From positions 1-64,000 of the forward strand of contig CAJURO010000004.1 in assembly GCA_910588985.1 (NCBI GenBank): a stretch of DNA of 64,000 nucleotides. The letters are read 5' to 3'. This document shows, one piece after another, positions 33,259 to 41,604 of the stretch. A model generated the notes under the pieces. That model searched no databases. It was not told the origin of the DNA and worked only from the letters and a program-made list of their open reading frames with translations. The DNA is from an uncultured Eggerthellaceae bacterium (lineage in GTDB: Bacteria; Actinomycetota; Coriobacteriia; Coriobacteriales; Eggerthellaceae). Position 1 is the stretch's first letter, and every line of letters begins with the position of its first letter. The position numbers were made by a program, and so were the translations under genes.

Positions 33259-33660
33259 TTAGAAGAAGATGCTAATCTCTCGCTCGGCAGAAGCTGGCGA
33301 ATCAGAGCCATGGATCACATTCTCGTCCATGATCAAGCCAAAATCACCACGGATGGTCCCTGGAGCTGCCTCAGCCGGATTCGTAGCACCCATGAGGGAG
33401 CGGCATTTGGCAACAGCGCCCTCACCAGAGATGACCATCTTCACAACAGGTCCTGAGGTGATATAGGAGATCAACCCGTCATAGAACGGCTTGCCCTCGT
33501 GCTCGGCGTAGTTCGCCTTCGCCTGCTCAGGGGTCACCATGCCAAGCTCCATGCGCTCGATCGTGAGGCCCGCACGCTCGAAGCGATTGACGATCTCGCC
33601 GATATGGTGATTGCGCACGCCGTCTGGTTTGATCATGCAATAGGTCTTTTGTTCTGCCAT
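33259..33660 (-). CDS. ndk: Nucleoside diphosphate kinase
   Basis: A 133-aa NDP kinase of standard bacterial length. The YCMIKPDGV start is canonical and the catalytic histidine lies in the NVIHGSDS motif near the C-terminus. It transfers the gamma phosphate from ATP to NDPs through a phosphohistidine. The ATG at 33660 has AAAGG upstream. It stands alone, with its own terminator and the TPR gene 43 nt upstream. Confidence 0.97.
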   Translation of the reverse strand: MAEQKTYCMIKPDGVRNHHIGEIVNRFERAGLTIERMELGMVTPEQAKANYAEHEGKPFYDGLISYITSGPVVKMVISGEGAVAKCRSLMGATNPAEAAPGTIRGDFGLIMDENVIHGSDSPASAEREISIFF

Positions 33661-33703
33661 GTTCATCCTTTCGTTCTTCGATCTATCTTCGAACATGAAT
33701 CGA

Positions 33704-35047
33704 TCATTGGTTTTGCGAGGGGAAATACAACTCGATGCTTGAAACCTTCCAGCCGATCATGTCACGGACAAGCACCAGCTTATAGGTCATCGTGCCTCCC
33801 TGCTGTGTATCAGCGGTGGCATAGACGACCGAATCTGTCATCGCCTGGCTCACACCATCGATCTTGACATCACTATCAGGAACGACAGGCGCAAGCATGG
33901 CTTTGCGGTTCTCTTCGGTAACTGAAGAGGAGAACACGTTATCACCAGCGGACTCGGGCGCTGCGAAGAGCTCCTGGGTGATTTGGGTCTGCGTAGGGAA
34001 CCCATAGCCTTGCGTATAGGCGAAAACAAGACCCGCAAGGGCGATTATCAAGATGATGATGAGGAATACGAGTATCTTCAAGCCGACATTGCGACGTTTG
34101 CGATCCTTCTTCGCCAGGCTCTTTGACCATTGCTCGATCTCTTCGGGAGAGCTCTCGAAGAAGCGATCGTCATTGCCGTTGTAGGCATCAACGAAGCCAG
34201 GATACTGCGCAACCGCTGCTTCGTCATATCCTGTATCGTAGAAGAAAGGATCCTCTTCGGGAATGCCTGAGATATTGCCCGTCACATCGAGTCCCGAAAG
34301 GTCGGTATCTGCCATCGGGATCTGCGCAGCGTCTTTGGCAACGGCGCTGAGCGCACGCTGATAGTCAACGCTGGCGGAATCCGAAAGGAAGTAGTTACCA
34401 CCCATCGTAGCCGCCTCGAAGGCGTTCACCGCTTCGACCATCTGACCATTAGCAGCATAGGCTTGTCCCATGCTTGCGTTCAAGCGATTGAGCGTATCTT
34501 GGGACATCTCGAATTGCAGAGCAGAATCATACGAGGCGATGGCGTCTTCTGGCCGATCGAGCGCCATGAAGCAAATGCCGAGGTTCAGCAGCGCCTTTGC
34601 TGGATCAGGATTCTCCTCATCAAGCGCAGCCTCTCTGAAGGCAACGCCCGCCTCGGCGCTCTTGCCAAGCTTGAGCTGAGCATTGCCAAGGCCCATGTAT
34701 GCCTTGTACGGCGTCTTGTAGTTGACATCCTGCACCGCAAGCTCGAAGTGCTTGACTGCATTCTCGTAATCCTTCAGCGTGGCATACGCCATGCCGATGT
34801 TGTTCTGAAGCGCGCCCTTCGCGTCATAGGTTGGATCGGCGGTAGCCTGTGCGTAAGCCTGGATCGCCTCGGTTGGGTTCTTGAGCTTGACAAGGCAGTT
34901 GCCGATGCGGTGATAGATCAGTCCCACCTCGCCGCGCGCGAATGGAACAGTGGTGTCCTGCAAGCAAGAGGTGTAGACGCGAAGCGCCCCGCGATAATCG
35001 TTGCCCGAGTAGAGCGTCTGAGCTTGTTCGAATAATTGCGTATTCAC
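33704..35047 (-). CDS. TPR-repeat membrane protein
   Basis: A 447-aa protein. About six tetratricopeptide repeats fill residues 1-230 (for example NNIGMAYATLKDYENAVKHFE and GLGNAQLKLGKSAEAGVAFREA). A linker and a basic KKDRKRRN stretch follow, then one transmembrane segment (ILVFLIIILIIALAGLVFAY, near residue 325). An external domain of about 100 residues ends in YKLVLVRDMIGWKVSSIELY. The layout (cytoplasmic TPRs, one membrane span, small outer domain) suggests a scaffold or sensor. Function unknown. The GTG start has AGGG at suitable distance. Confidence 0.82.
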   Translation of the reverse strand: MNTQLFEQAQTLYSGNDYRGALRVYTSCLQDTTVPFARGEVGLIYHRIGNCLVKLKNPTEAIQAYAQATADPTYDAKGALQNNIGMAYATLKDYENAVKHFELAVQDVNYKTPYKAYMGLGNAQLKLGKSAEAGVAFREAALDEENPDPAKALLNLGICFMALDRPEDAIASYDSALQFEMSQDTLNRLNASMGQAYAANGQMVEAVNAFEAATMGGNYFLSDSASVDYQRALSAVAKDAAQIPMADTDLSGLDVTGNISGIPEEDPFFYDTGYDEAAVAQYPGFVDAYNGNDDRFFESSPEEIEQWSKSLAKKDRKRRNVGLKILVFLIIILIIALAGLVFAYTQGYGFPTQTQITQELFAAPESAGDNVFSSSVTEENRKAMLAPVVPDSDVKIDGVSQAMTDSVVYATADTQQGGTMTYKLVLVRDMIGWKVSSIELYFPSQNQ

Positions 35048-35097
35048 TACGTTTCCCTAAATCCTGAATGTATGGATCGATCGGCGGATAACGTATC

Positions 35098-35631
35098 TCA
35101 TGCGTTAGCGTTCTCGATGGTGATCGATTCGATTTCGTCCCCTACACGAAGCTCGCCGATGACATCAAGGCCTTCGATGGTGTCACCGAAGACAGTGTAG
35201 CCATCATCGAGGAAAGGCTGATCGCCAAGGCAGAAGTAAAACTGCGAACCAGCAGAGTCAGGGTTCTGGGAACGCGCCATGGCAAGCGTGCCATCCTTAT
35301 GCACATTGTTCGGGTTAGAGGTGAACTCTTCCTTGATGGAATAACCTGGGCCACCAGTTCCGAACAAAGAGCGCCCACCGCGCACTGCGTTCGCAACCTC
35401 TTCGCCCGTCGCATCCTTCGTCTGAGGATCGCCGCCTTGGATGACGAAGTTAGGGACATAGCGATGGAATTTCACACCATCATAGAAACCCTTCGTAGCA
35501 AGCTCGACGAAGTTGCCGACATGGATCGGAGCATCCTTGCCTGCAAGCTTGACCCTGATGGTGCCCTTGTTCGTCTTGATGTCTGCGATCTCTTCCCCGT
35601 TCGGCTTGTATTCAGGAGTATAGAGAGCCAT
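35098..35631 (-). CDS. Cyclophilin-type peptidyl-prolyl cis-trans isomerase
   Basis: A 177-aa cytoplasmic cyclophilin that speeds proline isomerisation in protein folding. The core motif is GVKFHRYVPNFVIQGGDP with the catalytic Arg and Phe. DGTLAMARSQNPDSAGSQFY and FGDTIEGLDVI follow. No signal peptide is seen. The ATG at 35631 has AAGGA 6 nt upstream; an in-frame start 13 codons earlier has no ribosome site. Confidence 0.94.
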   Translation of the reverse strand: MALYTPEYKPNGEEIADIKTNKGTIRVKLAGKDAPIHVGNFVELATKGFYDGVKFHRYVPNFVIQGGDPQTKDATGEEVANAVRGGRSLFGTGGPGYSIKEEFTSNPNNVHKDGTLAMARSQNPDSAGSQFYFCLGDQPFLDDGYTVFGDTIEGLDVIGELRVGDEIESITIENANA

Positions 35632-35706
35632 GTGCGTTCCTTTCAGATGTGCGTACTCGGAAATGTTCACATATGGATTTCGATTTTATCAGAATATGAA
35701 GCGGCA

Positions 35707-37011
35707 TCAAAACGATAGCTCGCACACGCACTCAATGTGGTACGTCTGCGGGAACATGTCAACAGGCGTGCAGCGCTCAAGCTGAGCGCCCCTGCTCTCG
35801 AAGTGCGCTATGTCGCGAGCAAGCGTTTGCGGATCGCAGCTGACATAGACGAGCCTTTGCGCACCCGATGCCGCAATGCGCTCGATAACGGGCTTTGCCA
35901 ATCCCGCGCGGGGCGGGTCGACCACAATGGCATCAAGGTCTCTCAGCTCAGGCAAGACACGCTCGACATCATCGCAAATGATGTCCGCCTGAGCACCAGC
36001 GCTTGCAAGATTCTCAGCAAGGTTCGCAGTGGACGAACCAGCAAGCTCGATACAGAGCAGATCGGCGCCGCGCTTCGCAAGAGGCACCGAGAACGTGCCC
36101 ACCCCGCAATAGAGATCAGCGATGAGCTTCCCATCGACCTCCCCCAATCCCTCCATCACAAGCTCCACCATCTTCTCAGCCTGCGCGGTGTTCACCTGAA
36201 AGAAGGATGGTGCTGAGACCTTGAAGGTGCACCCCGCGATACGCTCCTTCCAAAGCCCAGAGCCGCTCAAGACCTCCAGCTTCTTCACGCGTCGCTCGCT
36301 TCCCTTCTTTGCGATGATGCGCACAAGAGAGCTTGCCCCGACCGCGTCCTTCAACGCCTTTGCGACGAAAGCACGCTCGATCTTCCCTGGCACGGTCCAG
36401 AGCGCAACCTCGAGGCTTCTCGTGATGGTGCTTCCACGCACCCCAACGCGAAAGAGGTCGCTAGCTGCATCGCCAAGCGCATAGCGAAGAGCGCCCGTGA
36501 GCTTCTTGGGGCTTTCCTTGATGAGGTCATTGCCAAGAGGGCACGTCGAGACAGGCTCTACGCACGTGCTTCCATACCTATGAAAGCCGAGATCCAGCTT
36601 ACCTTTCGCGTTTTGCATGCAGGCGAACTCAAGCTTGTTCCGATAGCCCCAAGATTGCTCACATGCCACAACAGGAGTAACCACTTCTTCGATGCGAGAT
36701 GCATCCAGATGCCCTACACGCAAAAGCGCATCACGGACGATCATGCGCTTTTGCTCAAGCGAGCAGCTATAATCGATCGCTTCCCATGGGGCAAGCGACT
36801 CAAGAAGATCAGGCGCACGAAGGGGAATGCGCATCTCAGAAGGAGTGATGATCTCCTTGATGCGCCCTCGAGCCATCCTTGGCTTCTCCTCTGTGAGCTC
36901 GATGTCGAGACGATCCCCTGGCACACCAAAGGGAATGAAAACGACCTTCCCGCTCTCCAGATGCGCGATCGCATCTGGGCCATAGCTCATTTTCTCAACA
37001 TCGACGATCAA
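35707..37011 (-). CDS. RlmD/TrmA-family RNA (uracil-C5)-methyltransferase
   Basis: A 434-aa class I methyltransferase. An N-terminal TRAM domain is followed by SAM motifs DLYCGVGTFSVPLA, VVDPPRAGL and the catalytic-Cys segment YVSCDPQTLARD. It methylates C5 of a uridine in 23S rRNA or tRNA. The usual iron-sulfur cysteine set with a CGGC motif is reduced to one Cys (AIDYSCSLEQKR), so this member probably lacks the 4Fe-4S cluster, as in RlmCD-like enzymes. The TTG start has GGAG 8 nt upstream. It is not clear which base it targets. Confidence 0.85.
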   Translation of the reverse strand: MIVDVEKMSYGPDAIAHLESGKVVFIPFGVPGDRLDIELTEEKPRMARGRIKEIITPSEMRIPLRAPDLLESLAPWEAIDYSCSLEQKRMIVRDALLRVGHLDASRIEEVVTPVVACEQSWGYRNKLEFACMQNAKGKLDLGFHRYGSTCVEPVSTCPLGNDLIKESPKKLTGALRYALGDAASDLFRVGVRGSTITRSLEVALWTVPGKIERAFVAKALKDAVGASSLVRIIAKKGSERRVKKLEVLSGSGLWKERIAGCTFKVSAPSFFQVNTAQAEKMVELVMEGLGEVDGKLIADLYCGVGTFSVPLAKRGADLLCIELAGSSTANLAENLASAGAQADIICDDVERVLPELRDLDAIVVDPPRAGLAKPVIERIAASGAQRLVYVSCDPQTLARDIAHFESRGAQLERCTPVDMFPQTYHIECVCELSF

Positions 37012-37049
37012 TCCGCATGCTCCTTGTTCGCAGCAACCCTGTCTTGCAC

Positions 37050-37055
37050 TATAAT
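37050..37055 (+). promoter_or_regulatory. -10 element upstream of tRNA-Arg
   Basis: A perfect TATAAT 45 nt before the tRNA. The best -35 at 17-nt spacing is TTCGCA, which is weak. The divergent rlmD-like gene starts only 38 nt away on the other strand. Confidence 0.5.
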
Positions 37056-37100
37056 CCTAATCGACATCACTGCTAGAGCAAGCACATGTTCGGAGAATCG

Positions 37101-37176
37101 GCCCCCGTAGCTCAGTGGATAGAGCACTTGCCTCCGGAGCAAGGTGCCGCAGGTTCGACTCCTGTCGGGGGCACCA
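37101..37176 (+). tRNA. tRNA-Arg (CCG anticodon)
   Basis: 76 nt with CCA encoded. The acceptor stem GCCCCCG/CGGGGGC is perfect, the D arm is TAGCTCAGTGGATAGAGC and the T arm is GGTTCGACTCC. The loop CTCCGGA gives anticodon CCG, decoding CGG. Confidence 0.96.
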
Positions 37177-37281
37177 TCTCTTCCGCATCCTCGCTGCAGC
37201 CTCTCAGTGTTGAGATGTTGCAGCTTCTCAGCATGTCTGCCCTGCTCGCACATACCATGCTCGTACCCTGAAGAAACAGGT

Positions 37282-37310
37282 TGCATTGATGTACGAACAA
37301 AGGTAGAATG
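37282..37310 (+). promoter_or_regulatory. Promoter of the infC-rpmI-rplT operon
   Basis: TTGCAT (37282-37287) and TAGAAT (37305-37310) are spaced by exactly 17 nt. The predicted start near 37317 gives a leader of about 170 nt before infC. The rest of 37177-37430 shows no ORF with a ribosome site. Confidence 0.65.
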
Positions 37311-37430
37311 TTCAGGCTTTAACGAACAAGCGAGCGAATGCATCGCTCCACCTGTTTCGGCTGATCGCTGATGGGTCGTACGAATATCGAATAGTGCATC
37401 TCTTTTGATTTGCACATATGGATGTGAGAC

Positions 37431-37460
37431 GGCCTGCGCGAAAGATGCAGGTCTTTTTTT
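37431..37460 (+). terminator. Attenuator-type terminator in the infC leader
   Basis: GGCCTGC-GCGAAAGAT-GCAGGTC followed by TTTTTTT, ending 13 nt before the infC ribosome site. Its place inside the leader, between promoter and first gene, indicates attenuation control. Ribosomal protein L20 or IF3-linked control of this operon is known in other bacteria. Confidence 0.75.
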
Positions 37461-37487
37461 ATTGCACCGCGTAAGGAGGTGAGCGCC

Positions 37488-38063
37488 ATAGCCGCTCAAG
37501 AGCCCAGGCTCAACGAAGAGATCACCATCGACACCTGTCGTTTGGTCGATTTCGACGGAAACCAGATGGGTGTCTACCCGATCGAGCAAGCACAGAGCAT
37601 CGCTGATGCAGCTGGACTTGACCTGGTCGAGATAGCCCCGAATGCCGATCCGCCCGTTTGCCGCGTCATGGACTACGGAAAGTTCAAATATGACCAGGCG
37701 ATCAAGGCGAAGCAGGCACGCAAGAACCAGACGAAGATCGAGATCAAGGAGATGAAGTTCCGTCCCAAGATCGACGTCGGAGATTACACCACCAAGAAGA
37801 AGCACATCATGCGCTTCCTTTCTGCAGGCAACAAGGTCAAGATCACGATCATGTTCCGCGGACGCGAGATGGCACACCCCGAGCAAGGTCTCAACATTCT
37901 CGAGAGACTCGCTGATGACCTGAAGGACGTTGCCGTCATCGAGAACCAGCCTAAGATGGAGGGTCGCAACATGCATATGTTGATCGCCCCTATTCCACAG
38001 ACGAACAAGAAGAAGAAAGACGACGCCGATGAGGCAAGCTCGAAGGGAGAAGAAGATGCCTAA
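37488..38063 (+). CDS. infC: Translation initiation factor IF-3, probable AUA start
   Basis: A 191-aa IF3. The N-terminal domain (EPRLNEEITIDTCRLV), the linker and the C-terminal domain (IEIKEMKFRPKID, KVKITIMFRGREM) are typical. It prevents premature 30S-50S joining and proofreads start codons. A full Shine-Dalgarno AAGGAGG lies 8 nt before an ATA codon at 37488. The only standard start nearby, GTG at 37479, overlaps the Shine-Dalgarno with no spacing. infC starting at AUU, AUC or AUA is a known autoregulatory device, since IF3 discriminates against such codons. If GTG were used the protein would be 194 aa. The tail is Lys- then Asp/Glu-rich and overlaps rpmI by 8 nt. Confidence 0.9.
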   Translation: MAAQEPRLNEEITIDTCRLVDFDGNQMGVYPIEQAQSIADAAGLDLVEIAPNADPPVCRVMDYGKFKYDQAIKAKQARKNQTKIEIKEMKFRPKIDVGDYTTKKKHIMRFLSAGNKVKITIMFRGREMAHPEQGLNILERLADDLKDVAVIENQPKMEGRNMHMLIAPIPQTNKKKKDDADEASSKGEEDA

Positions 38064-38253
38064 GATGAAGACACATCGCGGGACAGCGAAGCGCTTCCGC
38101 GTTACAGGCAGCGGGAAGATCATGCGTGCCAAGGCTTTCAAGAGCCATATCCTCACGAAGAAGAGCCAGAAGCGCAAGCGTAATTTCCGCCACGAGACAG
38201 AGGTTTCCTCAGCAGACCAGAAGGTTGTTGCAAGGAACCTTGGTCTTCGCTAA
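38056..38253 (+). CDS. rpmI: 50S ribosomal protein L35
   Basis: A 65-aa basic protein that starts MPKMKTHRGTAKRF and contains KSHILTKKSQKRKRN, the standard L35 features. The ATG lies within the last codons of infC (ATGCCTAA), with AGAAGAAG as the ribosome site. The two are therefore translationally coupled. Confidence 0.97.
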   Translation: MPKMKTHRGTAKRFRVTGSGKIMRAKAFKSHILTKKSQKRKRNFRHETEVSSADQKVVARNLGLR

Positions 38254-38277
38254 TCCCGAGAAAAGAGGTACATCGAA

Positions 38278-38631
38278 ATGGCACGTGTAAAAAGAGCACT
38301 GAACGCGCACAAGAAGCGTCGCGCAATCCTGAAGAAGGCAAAGGGCTATTATGGCGCCCGCTCCCGCTCCTACAAGAACGCTAAAGAGCAGGTACGTCAT
38401 TCGCTTCAATATCAATACCGCGATCGTCGTACCAAGAAGCGCAATATCCGCAGCTTGTGGATCACGCGCATCAATGCTGCGGCTCGTTTGAACGATATGT
38501 CCTATTCAACATTCATGAATGGCCTCAAGAAGGCAGGAGTCGAGCTCGACCGCAAGGTTCTCGCTGATATGGCCGTAAATGACCCTGAGGCTTTCACCGC
38601 TCTTGTCGGTGTGGCTAAAGCTGCTCTGTAG
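38278..38631 (+). CDS. rplT: 50S ribosomal protein L20
   Basis: A 117-aa L20, needed early in 50S assembly. It has MARVKRALNAHKKR at the start, KGYYGARSRSYKNA and the C-terminal globular part DRKVLADMAVNDPEAF. AAAAGAGG precedes the ATG. It is the last gene of the infC-rpmI-rplT operon, followed by a strong terminator. In other bacteria L20 represses this operon by binding its leader. Confidence 0.98.
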   Translation: MARVKRALNAHKKRRAILKKAKGYYGARSRSYKNAKEQVRHSLQYQYRDRRTKKRNIRSLWITRINAAARLNDMSYSTFMNGLKKAGVELDRKVLADMAVNDPEAFTALVGVAKAAL

Positions 38632-38651
38632 AGCGCCTTTTTCGCTTTGAT

Positions 38652-38682
38652 AAAAAAATGCCGCCTCAGGCGGCATTTTTTT
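38652..38682. terminator. Terminator after rplT (bidirectional)
   Basis: ATGCCGCC-TCA-GGCGGCAT flanked by A7 on the left and T7 on the right. It can terminate rplT on plus and the broken glycosyltransferase on minus. Confidence 0.93.
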
Positions 38683-38753
38683 ATGCCTTGACATCCCAGA
38701 TCGGCCTCGATCTTGCAGGAGCGGCGTACCAGGACTGCTCCATGCCAACCCGA

Positions 38754-40198
38754 CTAGCGAATATGCGCTGGCTTTCCACCAAAGTAGAAGCGCATGAAAT
38801 GCTTCTTGTATCTTCGATCGAGATGGTCTGGAGCGCGCTTCGCCAAGTCAAGCGTCGCTTTTGCGATATCGATAGCTGCGCGAGGACGTCGGATGAACGA
38901 AGCGTTCACGAGGATAGCGCTTGTAGTCTCAGGGTAATGGTTGATCTGTCGAAGCAGGTCAACCAGCTCGCGCGAGGTGGTGACATGGAATGCTGCTCCA
39001 TAAGATGTCAACATGCTCACATTCGCCTTCTCCTGACCATAGGCTCATTCGCGTTCAGACACTCTGTCACCGTAAGGCCACCAGGCTTGCAAACGATGAC
39101 ATCAACTGCTTTCATCAAGCGTGCCATCTCTTCGACATACCCGAAGACGCTCACGTTATCAAGCTTGTGATCAGCAACATCACGGCGCACTTCACGCGCA
39201 TACTCTTCGTCGCTGCCCGCCACGATCACCACGTGCATATTCTCGAATGAATGCACATAGGGAATGAGATCGTGGACGGCTTTCCTGAAATGCACATACG
39301 GACGCGGCAACTTCGCACCCGCCAAGAAGAGGACGATCTGCTTGTCCTGAGGGAGTCCGAAGGCAGCCCGAGATGCTTCGCGATCGTAATCATTGTCAAA
39401 ATCGGGCTTCGTTGGAATACCAGTGACCTGAATGGCATCCTCTGAGATCTTGCGGGGACGCAGGGTCTCTGCCATGCGCTCATCTGAAACGCAGAACAGA
39501 TCGGTGTAGAGATGTGGCCAGAGGCCTTCGACCTCATAATCAGTGGGAACGCAGATGATAGGGAACGTCTCATGGAGGATCATACGCGCGCTCACTGCCG
39601 CGTTCGCTGCCGTGATATGCGTACAAACGATCGCAACAGGCTTCTTCTCGGCAACATAATCGACGAATTTATGGTACATGAGCCGCGCCCAGATAGTGCC
39701 ACCACCCCAGAGAAGACGACCTGTGAGCGTATAGCGCCATGTCAGGTCATAGAACGGGCGCGTTGCACCCGTGAACATAGAAGCCGTGTTATCGCCATTG
39801 AAGACGATACGCCCAAAATCAAGGATATCAAGGACTTCCACATCAAGGTCGTTGAAATCGAGAGCGGCAAGCTCTGGCCTGAGCTTTTCGGAGAGCGCAA
39901 GCGCCTCGTCAACGTGGTCACTACCAAGCTCTTCTCCCTGCTCCTGATCAGCGCCATGAGCAAGCAGGTCAAAGGCGCTCGCAATGGCATAGGCAGCGCT
40001 CCTATGCCCACTACCTACCGATGCATGCACGATAAGGATGCTTCTGCGCTGCTTTTGAGAGAGCGCATGAGAAGATGCGTCAAGACCTTCGCTTGATGCA
40101 TCAACCTGCACGATGGAGAGCTCTTTAGCTCCATCGTCTTGCAATGAAGGATTCACAGAGTCTGTATCGTCGGTTTTGGTTATCATGTAATCAATCAT
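38754..40198 (-). pseudogene. Frameshifted MGDG-synthase-like glycosyltransferase
   Basis: The intact gene would encode about 480 aa of a GT28/MurG-like diacylglycerol glycosyltransferase. The N-terminal LIVHASVGSGHRSAAYAIASAF and acceptor domain are followed by the donor-binding CKPGGLTVTECLNANEPMV. The frame then runs into RRRRM and stops at about 39020. The rest (YGQEKANVSMLTSYGAAFHVTTSRELVDLL, to 38754) continues in another frame. Relatives have about seven residues between PMV and YGQ; here both are encoded by the same TATGGTC. A 22-nt deletion between two TATGGTC copies would explain this exactly. Product: probably glycolipid synthesis, now inactive unless it is an assembly error. Confidence 0.8.
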
Positions 40199-40261
40199 AA
40201 CTTATTTGGTGCAGACTGATTTTCAAGGGTTGCTCTCTTCGGTCTGTTGTTGCTGTACGGA

Positions 40262-40286
40262 AGCCGACTCAACATATGAGTCGGCT
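40262..40286 (+). promoter_or_regulatory. Perfect hairpin in the leader of the GT2 gene
   Basis: AGCCGACTCA-ACATA-TGAGTCGGCT is a 10-bp perfect stem with a 5-nt loop, ending 24 nt before the chosen ATG. There is no T-run after it, so it is more likely an mRNA structure or operator than a terminator. Confidence 0.45.
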
Positions 40287-40310
40287 GATGCGAAAGGATG
40301 CTTAAAGAGC

Positions 40311-41309
40311 ATGAGTCCAGTTGATGCGAGCATGAACGCAACAGAGAAGCAACGCTCTATCGATCAAGCATGCCAAGGCGCGAATGTTGCTGTGCTCATA
40401 CCCTGCTATAACGAGGAGCTCACTGTTGGCAAGGTCGTCGATGATTTCGCCGCCTCTCTTCCTTTGGCAAAGATCTACGTCTATGACAACAATTCTTCCG
40501 ATAGGACCGCAGAGATCGCCCGTGAGCATGGGGCGATCGTCGTCCACGAGCCTCGCCAAGGAAAAGGCAATGTTGTGCGTCAGATGTTTCGCGAGATCGA
40601 CGCAGAGTACTACCTCATGGTCGATGGCGATGACACCTATCCAGCAGATGCGGGACCCGATCTGATCCGCCCGCTTGCTGAGAACAGGGCTGACATGACC
40701 GTGGGCGATCGCTTGTCCAACGGTAGCTATGGGAAAGAGAATGATCGCGCGTTCCATGGGTTTGGGAACAACCTTGTCAGATGGCTCATCAAAGTGATCT
40801 ATGGCTACTCATTCGATGATGTTATGACGGGTTATCGAGCATTCAATCGCGTTTTCGTGAAAACGTTCCCTGTCCTCTCTTCAGGCTTTCAGATCGAGAC
40901 CGAGCTTTCCATCCATGCGATCGACAAGAACTGGCGTATTGCGGATGTGCCGATCGAATATCGTGACCGTCCTGAGGGAAGCGAGTCGAAGCTCTCGACA
41001 TTCGGTGATGGCGCACGCGTGCTCATGGCCATCGCTTCGCTGTTCAAAGACTACAAGCCGATGGCATTCTTTGGGTGGCTCGCCCTTCTCTTCGTGATAC
41101 TTGGCTTGATCGCAGGTATCCCCGTAATTGCAGAGTTCACTGTTACGCATCTTGTCGAACGCTTCCCCACCGCCCTCCTCGCCGTTGCGCTCATCCTTTG
41201 CGGCGCGCTCGCTCTCACAGTGGGGCTTGTGCTCGATACGGTGGCGAAGAACAATCGCAAACAGTGGGAATTGATGGTGTATCGCACCTACGATACCGAT
41301 CGCATATAA
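40311..41309 (+). CDS. Glycosyltransferase family 2, dolichyl-phosphate mannosyltransferase-like
   Basis: A 332-aa membrane-anchored GT-A enzyme. The catalytic N-terminal domain has VLIPCYNEELTVGKVV, YVYDNNSSDRTAEIA, the metal-binding DGDDTYP and DVMTGYRAFNR. Two transmembrane segments close the protein (about residues 245-265 and 285-305). DPM1-like members charge polyprenyl phosphate with a sugar for cell-envelope glycans. The start at 40311 is a choice among in-frame ATGs (40311, 40332) since the ribosome site is weak. It is divergent from the broken glycolipid glycosyltransferase. Confidence 0.88.
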   Translation: MSPVDASMNATEKQRSIDQACQGANVAVLIPCYNEELTVGKVVDDFAASLPLAKIYVYDNNSSDRTAEIAREHGAIVVHEPRQGKGNVVRQMFREIDAEYYLMVDGDDTYPADAGPDLIRPLAENRADMTVGDRLSNGSYGKENDRAFHGFGNNLVRWLIKVIYGYSFDDVMTGYRAFNRVFVKTFPVLSSGFQIETELSIHAIDKNWRIADVPIEYRDRPEGSESKLSTFGDGARVLMAIASLFKDYKPMAFFGWLALLFVILGLIAGIPVIAEFTVTHLVERFPTALLAVALILCGALALTVGLVLDTVAKNNRKQWELMVYRTYDTDRI

Positions 41310-41476
41310 ACGAAGCGACGAGGCCGAGCATCTCCTTTGCCTTGGTGCTCCTGTTTACATCTCGTCGCTTCGAAATCATATTATCACATATTTTTCATGT
41401 AATAAATATCCAAATTCATATATTTCTATATATCCTTGCTATCCCATTTTTGAAAAGCCGATCGCTGAAACTATCC

Positions 41477-41505
41477 TTGCGCGAATGTCTCGGCTTTGTC
41501 ATAAT
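41477..41505 (+). promoter_or_regulatory. Promoter of tRNA-Glu
   Basis: TTGCGC (41477-41482) and CATAAT (41500-41505) are separated by 17 nt. The tRNA begins 16 nt after the -10 element. Upstream, 41330-41470 is AT-rich and I see no gene in it. Confidence 0.6.
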
Positions 41506-41521
41506 ATGAAAGCTGTTTTGA

Positions 41522-41596
41522 GTCCCCATAGTCTAGAGGTTAGGACACGGCCCTTTCAAGGCTGAGACACGGGTTCGATTCCCGTTGGGGGCACCA
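41522..41596 (+). tRNA. tRNA-Glu (TTC anticodon)
   Basis: 75 nt with CCA encoded. The acceptor stem GTCCCCA/TGGGGGC has one T-G pair, and the D arm TAGTCTAGAGGTTAGGA is typical of tRNA-Glu. The loop CTTTCAA gives anticodon TTC. The T arm is GGTTCGATTCC. Confidence 0.96.
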
Positions 41597-41604
41597 GAGA
41601 ATTC

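Noticed and set aside
38754..39020. An independent 88-aa gene
   Set aside because: It is the displaced C-terminus of the glycosyltransferase. It continues YGQEKAN upstream in the same frame and lacks its own ribosome site.
39000..39060. Programmed ribosomal frameshift in the glycosyltransferase
   Set aside because: No slippery heptamer or following pseudoknot is seen, and about five to seven conserved residues would still be missing after any shift. A deletion fits better.
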